Part shown: piece after piece, positions 60,720 to 64,000 of the stretch
How the letters are laid out: every line of letters starts with the position of its first letter
How positions within the stretch are numbered: the stretch's first letter is position 1
NCBI RefSeq assembly: GCF_039538365.1
Contig: NZ_BAABCA010000001.1
Coordinates: 806,001-870,000 of the forward strand
From: Postechiella marina
Lineage (GTDB): Bacteria; Bacteroidota; Bacteroidia; Flavobacteriales; Flavobacteriaceae
Reading direction: 5' to 3'
DNA length: 64,000 nucleotides
Translations under genes and position numbers: made by a program
The notes under the pieces: generated by a model
Seen by the model: only the letters and a program-made list of their open reading frames with translations
Databases searched by the model: none
Told to the model about the DNA's origin: nothing

Positions 60720-61634
60720 ATGCCAAATTTTCAAGCCATTTTAAATACCATTTATAACGATACAGTAAAAGCGACAGATAAAGGAAATGTAGCTACCTAC
60801 ATTCCTGAGCTTGCACATATAGATAAAAATAATTTTGGTATGCATTTAAAAACTATAGATGGAAAAGTATATGGCATTGGTAATTATAATACAAAATTTT
60901 CTATTCAAAGTATTTCTAAAGTTTTAGCCTTGTCTAAAGCAATGTCTTTAATAGGAAATGATATTTGGAAACGAGTAGATGTAGAACCATCTGGACACCC
61001 TTTTAATCAATTAGCGCTATTAGAAATTAATGATGGTATACCCAGAAACCCGTTAATAAATGCTGGCGCTATTGTTATTGCAGATATATTAGTGTCTAAT
61101 TTAGAAAACCCTAAGGCCGATTTTTTAAACTATGTAAGAGAGCTAACTGGCGATCAATCCATTCAATTCAACGAAAAGGTTGCCCACTCAGAAAGAGAAA
61201 CAGGTTTTAGAAATTTTGCAGCAGCCAACCTTTTAAAATCATTTAAAAATTTAAATAATCCAGTAGACGAAGTTTTAGATTTCTATTTCCATCAATGTGC
61301 TATAGAAATGACTTGCTCGCAGCTTTCAAAATCTTTTTTCTTTTTGGCAAATAAAGGCAAATGCGTATTAAACAAAACTAGATTAACAAAAACCCAAGCC
61401 AAAAGAATAAATGCTATTATGCTAACTTGCGGATTTTACGACGAAGCAGGAGAATTTGCTTTCGAGGTTGGCTTACCCGGTAAAAGTGGTGTTGGCGGTG
61501 GTATTGTAGCTTTACTTCCAGATCATTTTGTAATTACAACTTGGGCTCCTGGACTTAATAAAAAAGGAAACTCTAAACTAGGCATGTTTGCTTTAGAACA
61601 ATTTACAACAAAAACAAATCTCTCTATTTTTTAA
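60720..61634 (+). CDS. glsA: Glutaminase
   Basis: Serine-dependent beta-lactamase-fold enzyme that hydrolyses glutamine to glutamate and ammonia. 304 residues, typical of the bacterial single-domain type. Active-site FSIQSISKVLALSKAM (SxxK), PFNQLALLEINDGIPRNPLINAGAI, NFAAANLLKSF and GLPGKSGVGGGIVALLP. Starts three bases after gcvT. Confidence 0.94.
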   Translation: MPNFQAILNTIYNDTVKATDKGNVATYIPELAHIDKNNFGMHLKTIDGKVYGIGNYNTKFSIQSISKVLALSKAMSLIGNDIWKRVDVEPSGHPFNQLALLEINDGIPRNPLINAGAIVIADILVSNLENPKADFLNYVRELTGDQSIQFNEKVAHSERETGFRNFAAANLLKSFKNLNNPVDEVLDFYFHQCAIEMTCSQLSKSFFFLANKGKCVLNKTRLTKTQAKRINAIMLTCGFYDEAGEFAFEVGLPGKSGVGGGIVALLPDHFVITTWAPGLNKKGNSKLGMFALEQFTTKTNLSIF

Positions 61635-61662
61635 AATGCTAATGTATTTTGAAGTGTAATAC

Positions 61663-62496
61663 ATGACAAAACAAGAAAATAAACATAGAATTTTAATACT
61701 TGGTGCTAGCGGATTTTTAGGCGGAGCGCTTTACAAAGAACTATGCTCCTATTTTAGAACCTTTGGCACATACAATATTAGCAATAAAGCACTAGAAAAA
61801 AACAAACACTTTTTTCAGTATAACATCGAAGAAGATGATATTTATGAAATTTTAGATATTATAAAACCAACCATTATTATATCTGCCATACGAGGTAATT
61901 TCTCTAAGCAAGTTTTAATGCATATGCATTTGGCAGAGTATGTATATATTAATAAAGTAAAGCTTTTCTTTTTATCGTCTGCCAATGTTTTTGATGCTTA
62001 CAGTAAATACCCAAGCTACGAACAAGACAAAACTTATAGCACAAGTATTTATGGACATTTTAAAATAAAAATAGAAAACATGCTCTTAAAATTGCCAAAA
62101 AAGTATGTGGCCATTATAAGGTTACCCATGGTTTTTGGCGCAAAATCGCCTAGAATTAACGAAATAACACAAGCCTTAAACCAAAAAACAGCTATTGAAG
62201 TTTTTCCTAATTTAATAATGAATGTTACCACAGATAGAAAAGTAACACAACAAATTCATTATATGATTAATAGAAATAAAAGCGGTATTTTTCATTTAGG
62301 TAGTAATGATTTAGTGCATCACGACGATTTTATAAAAGAAATAATTGAAGCCATAAAACATAAAAACAAAGCCATATTAAAAAACGTTTATACAACAAAC
62401 GAAGAGCGTTACTTAGCTGTTTTACCAAAGTTTAATTTACTACCAAAACACTTACAATTAAAAAGCAAAAATATAGTTAGCGATTTAAAAATTTAA
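61663..62496 (+). CDS. NAD-dependent epimerase/dehydratase-like protein
   Basis: 277 residues; Rossmann-type extended SDR close to RmlD/dTDP-4-dehydrorhamnose reductase: ILILGASGFLGGALYKEL, IIISAIRGNFSKQ, LFFLSSANVFDAYS and VAIIRLPMVFGAKSPR. The catalytic YxxxK (in YGHFKIKIENML) is present. Substrate unknown. Part of the run gcvT-glsA-this gene-phhB. Confidence 0.83.
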   Translation: MTKQENKHRILILGASGFLGGALYKELCSYFRTFGTYNISNKALEKNKHFFQYNIEEDDIYEILDIIKPTIIISAIRGNFSKQVLMHMHLAEYVYINKVKLFFLSSANVFDAYSKYPSYEQDKTYSTSIYGHFKIKIENMLLKLPKKYVAIIRLPMVFGAKSPRINEITQALNQKTAIEVFPNLIMNVTTDRKVTQQIHYMINRNKSGIFHLGSNDLVHHDDFIKEIIEAIKHKNKAILKNVYTTNEERYLAVLPKFNLLPKHLQLKSKNIVSDLKI

Positions 62497-62533
62497 TTTA
62501 TTTGATTAAATTGTAGGTCTAAAAGAGAGACAC

Positions 62534-62833
62534 ATGAAGCAAATAAAATTAACTGAAGACGAGATAGAAAAACGCTTATTACATTTACCAGATTGGGATT
62601 ATTTTGATAATGCCATACATGGAGAATTTGAGTTTGAAAATTTTAAAGACTGTTTTAGCGCTATGAGCAGAATTGCTTTTGAATGCGAAGCCTTAAACCA
62701 TCATCCAGAGTGGAAAAACGTTTATAACATACTTACCGTTTCTTTAACCACACATAGCGCAAATGGTGTAACACCCTTAGATTTTAAATTGGCAGAAGCC
62801 ATAGAAAACATTGTAGAACCAGAAGAAGATTAA
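62534..62833 (+). CDS. phhB: 4a-hydroxytetrahydrobiopterin dehydratase
   Basis: 99 residues, pterin-4a-carbinolamine dehydratase family, with the signature FECEALNHHPEWKNVYNILTV and SANGVTPLDFKLAEAIE. Recycles the cofactor after phenylalanine hydroxylase; phhA is not in the window. Confidence 0.94.
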   Translation: MKQIKLTEDEIEKRLLHLPDWDYFDNAIHGEFEFENFKDCFSAMSRIAFECEALNHHPEWKNVYNILTVSLTTHSANGVTPLDFKLAEAIENIVEPEED

Positions 62834-62967
62834 TTTGTTTTTGATTACTAGGTTTTTAACTTTGCGTTAAATTAAAAATAATTTATAGAATCTATTTATA
62901 TAGGTTTTAAAATAACATAAAATAAGGTTTTCGCTTTCGCGGAAACATCACACAAAATAATAATATT

Positions 62968-63705
62968 ATGGGAAGAGCTTTTGAGTTTAGAAAAGCACGT
63001 AAAATGAAACGTTGGTCTGCAATGAGCAAAGCCTTTACACGTATAGGTAAAGACATAGTAATGGCTGTTAAAGAAGGAGGTCCAGATCCAGACAGTAACT
63101 CGCGTTTAAGAGCAGTAATACAGAATGCAAAATCTGTAAACATGCCAAAAGATAATGTAGAGCGTGCTATTAAAAAAGCTAGTGAAAAAGGCCAAGGCGA
63201 TTATAAAGAAGTTATTTTTGAAGGTTACGCACCTCATGGTGTTGCTATTTTAGTAGAAACTGCAACCGATAATAATACGCGTACTGTAGCTAACGTGCGT
63301 AGTTATTTTAATAAGTGCGATGGTAGTTTAGGTACATCTGGCTCTGTTGTTTTTATGTTCGATCATACTTGTAATTTTAAAGTAAAGGGTGAAGCATTAA
63401 ATTTAGAAGAGTTAGAACTAGAATTAATAGATTTTGGTGTTGAAGAAATTTTTGAAGACACCGATGAAGATGCCGATGGAAACGAAATTAATAGCGTTAT
63501 GATTTATGCTCCTTTTGAAAGTTTCGGGAAAATTCAATCTTATTTAGAAACCAATGATATAGAGATTCTTTCTTCTGGTTTTGAGCGCATTCCTCAGGTT
63601 ACCAAACCACTTGATGCAGAAAAAGTAGCTGATGTTGAAAAGCTATTAGAAAAGTTAGAAGAAGATGATGATGTACAAAACGTATATCATACTATGGAGG
63701 GGTAA
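62968..63705 (+). CDS. YebC/PmpR-family protein
   Basis: 245 residues: N-terminal GRAFEFRKARKMKRWSAMSKAFTRIGKDI, NVERAIKKASEKG and EGYAPHGVAILVE, then the two further domains ending EDDDVQNVYHTMEG. Members are described as transcription regulators and, in some bacteria, as ribosome factors at proline-rich stretches. A short GC-rich stem, GTTTTCG/CGGAAAC near 62926, stands 40 bases upstream. Confidence 0.93.
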   Translation: MGRAFEFRKARKMKRWSAMSKAFTRIGKDIVMAVKEGGPDPDSNSRLRAVIQNAKSVNMPKDNVERAIKKASEKGQGDYKEVIFEGYAPHGVAILVETATDNNTRTVANVRSYFNKCDGSLGTSGSVVFMFDHTCNFKVKGEALNLEELELELIDFGVEEIFEDTDEDADGNEINSVMIYAPFESFGKIQSYLETNDIEILSSGFERIPQVTKPLDAEKVADVEKLLEKLEEDDDVQNVYHTMEG

Positions 63706-63833
63706 ACACATATTTACTTTTTTTAACAACCAAGTGTTATTTTGAGTCTGTTTAAAGCTCTATTTAGTTCATATAAATATTATGGCTTTACATTTATAGT
63801 CAATCTATAATATATCAATTTAAATCATAAAAT

Positions 63834-63862
63834 AAGGGCATGATATTTTTCATGCCCTTTTT
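63834..63862. terminator. Terminator between yebC and the right-edge gene
   Basis: AAGGGCATGA (63834-63843), loop TATTTT, TCATGCCCTT (63850-63859), then TTT. Serves yebC on the plus strand, though 129 bases after its stop, and probably also the convergent gene at the right edge. Confidence 0.82.
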
Positions 63863-63870
63863 GTTGAATC

Positions 63871-63895
63871 AAACTAAACTAAACTAAACTAAACT
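63871..63895. repeat. Pentanucleotide tandem repeat (AAACT)5
   Basis: Five perfect AAACT units plus AAA, between the terminator and the stop of the right-edge gene. Not inside a gene here. Confidence 0.92.
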
Positions 63896-63946
63896 AAAAA
63901 ATAATCTGTTTAAAAACAACTGCAAATCGAGATAATACTATCTCAA

Positions 63947-64000
63947 TTAAATATCTTCTAGTTTCCATGTGCGTACCCAGTCTACACGCATTGTATTTAT
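63947..64000 (-). CDS. C-terminal end of a probable GH16-like glycoside hydrolase (cut by window edge)
   Basis: Seventeen residues before a TAA: INTMRVDWVRTWKLEDI. The pattern MRVDWVRTWK is what the last beta-strand of GH16-family glucanases and related laminarinase-like enzymes looks like (typically MYVDYVRVYQ). With so few residues the family call is tentative; that a gene ends here is more certain. Confidence 0.42.
   Translation of the reverse strand: MNTMRVDWVRTWKLEDI

Noticed and set aside
62926..62945. TTTTCGCTTTCGCGGAAA as a REP-like repeat
   Set aside because: Only one copy in the window, so no evidence for a repeat family here.
1..64000. tRNA, rRNA, tmRNA, insertion sequences, prophage, CRISPR
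   Set aside because: None recognised by eye; no transposase, integrase or repeat-spacer pattern was seen.

Overview
The window is a 64 kb piece of an AT-rich chromosome from a marine-type member of the Flavobacteriaceae (Bacteroidota). Several signs support this. Promoters of the TAnnTTTG type precede many genes. lpxC is fused to fabZ, and the E1 alpha and beta parts of a branched-chain 2-oxoacid dehydrogenase are fused. There is a PorX response regulator of the type IX secretion system (T9SS) and proteins with C-terminal T9SS sorting domains. Two SusC-unrelated TonB-type outer-membrane beta-barrel proteins are present, along with single-gene thrA (aspartokinase-homoserine dehydrogenase). I cannot name the genus from the sequence alone. 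No rRNA, tRNA, CRISPR array, insertion sequence or prophage was seen. The gene content is mostly housekeeping.

Layout. 1-2,991 (minus): start of the histidine operon (hisG-hisD-hisC) with its own leader peptide (three His codons in a row) and attenuator. 3,163-6,825 (minus): fabG, a VWA-domain membrane protein without an ATG start, and a prohibitin-like SPFH protein. 7,071-12,862 (minus): the lipid A cluster lpxD, lpxC/fabZ, lpxA, then efp, a second lpxD-like gene and sucD. 13,014-16,384: HD phosphohydrolase, divergent from porX and tsaE. 16,576-21,991: a tiny secreted peptide overlapping a membrane protein, a TonB-type receptor, alanine dehydrogenase, a DUF4258 protein and a sugar transferase. 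22,002-26,390: two DEAD-box helicases, an EamA transporter and an EF-hand protein broken by a one-base shift. 26,567-31,714: a second TonB-type receptor, then a secreted sulfatase and its T9SS-sorted partner. 32,176-38,370: two EamA transporters, a cold-shock-domain protein, a RadD-like helicase, an aldo/keto reductase and a secreted/membrane pair. 38,607-43,135: an ExbD-like protein, a cytochrome c plus sulfite-oxidase-like pair, and the fused E1 dehydrogenase. 43,056-48,485 (plus): 2OG-Fe(II) oxygenase, SUI1 factor, DUF1835, nucleoside phosphorylase, a cytoplasmic periplasmic-binding-protein-like protein, and a TlpA-like lipoprotein. 48,559-50,136: Nnr. 50,303-55,301: the threonine operon thrA-thrB-thrC with a Thr-rich leader peptide. 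55,386-63,705: phytase-like lipoprotein, sugar isomerase, hybrid histidine kinase, two micro-ORFs, gcvT, glutaminase, an epimerase, pterin dehydratase and YebC. The last 54 bases are the C-terminus of a probable GH16-like glycoside hydrolase.

The most interesting non-coding content is the pair of amino-acid attenuators (his and thr). They share one design: the 3' arm of the downstream hairpin is copied inside the 3' part of the leader ORF, so a stalled ribosome would expose a competitor for the 5' arm. In both cases the competitor lies about 41 nt from that arm. Other points worth a second look are the UUU-UAA-A shift site in the EF-hand gene, the small secreted peptide at 16,576, a perfect 17-bp palindrome upstream of the first TonB-type gene, the missing ATG of the VWA gene, and the micro-ORFs directly before gcvT. 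All promoter and RNA-structure calls are by eye and need computation.
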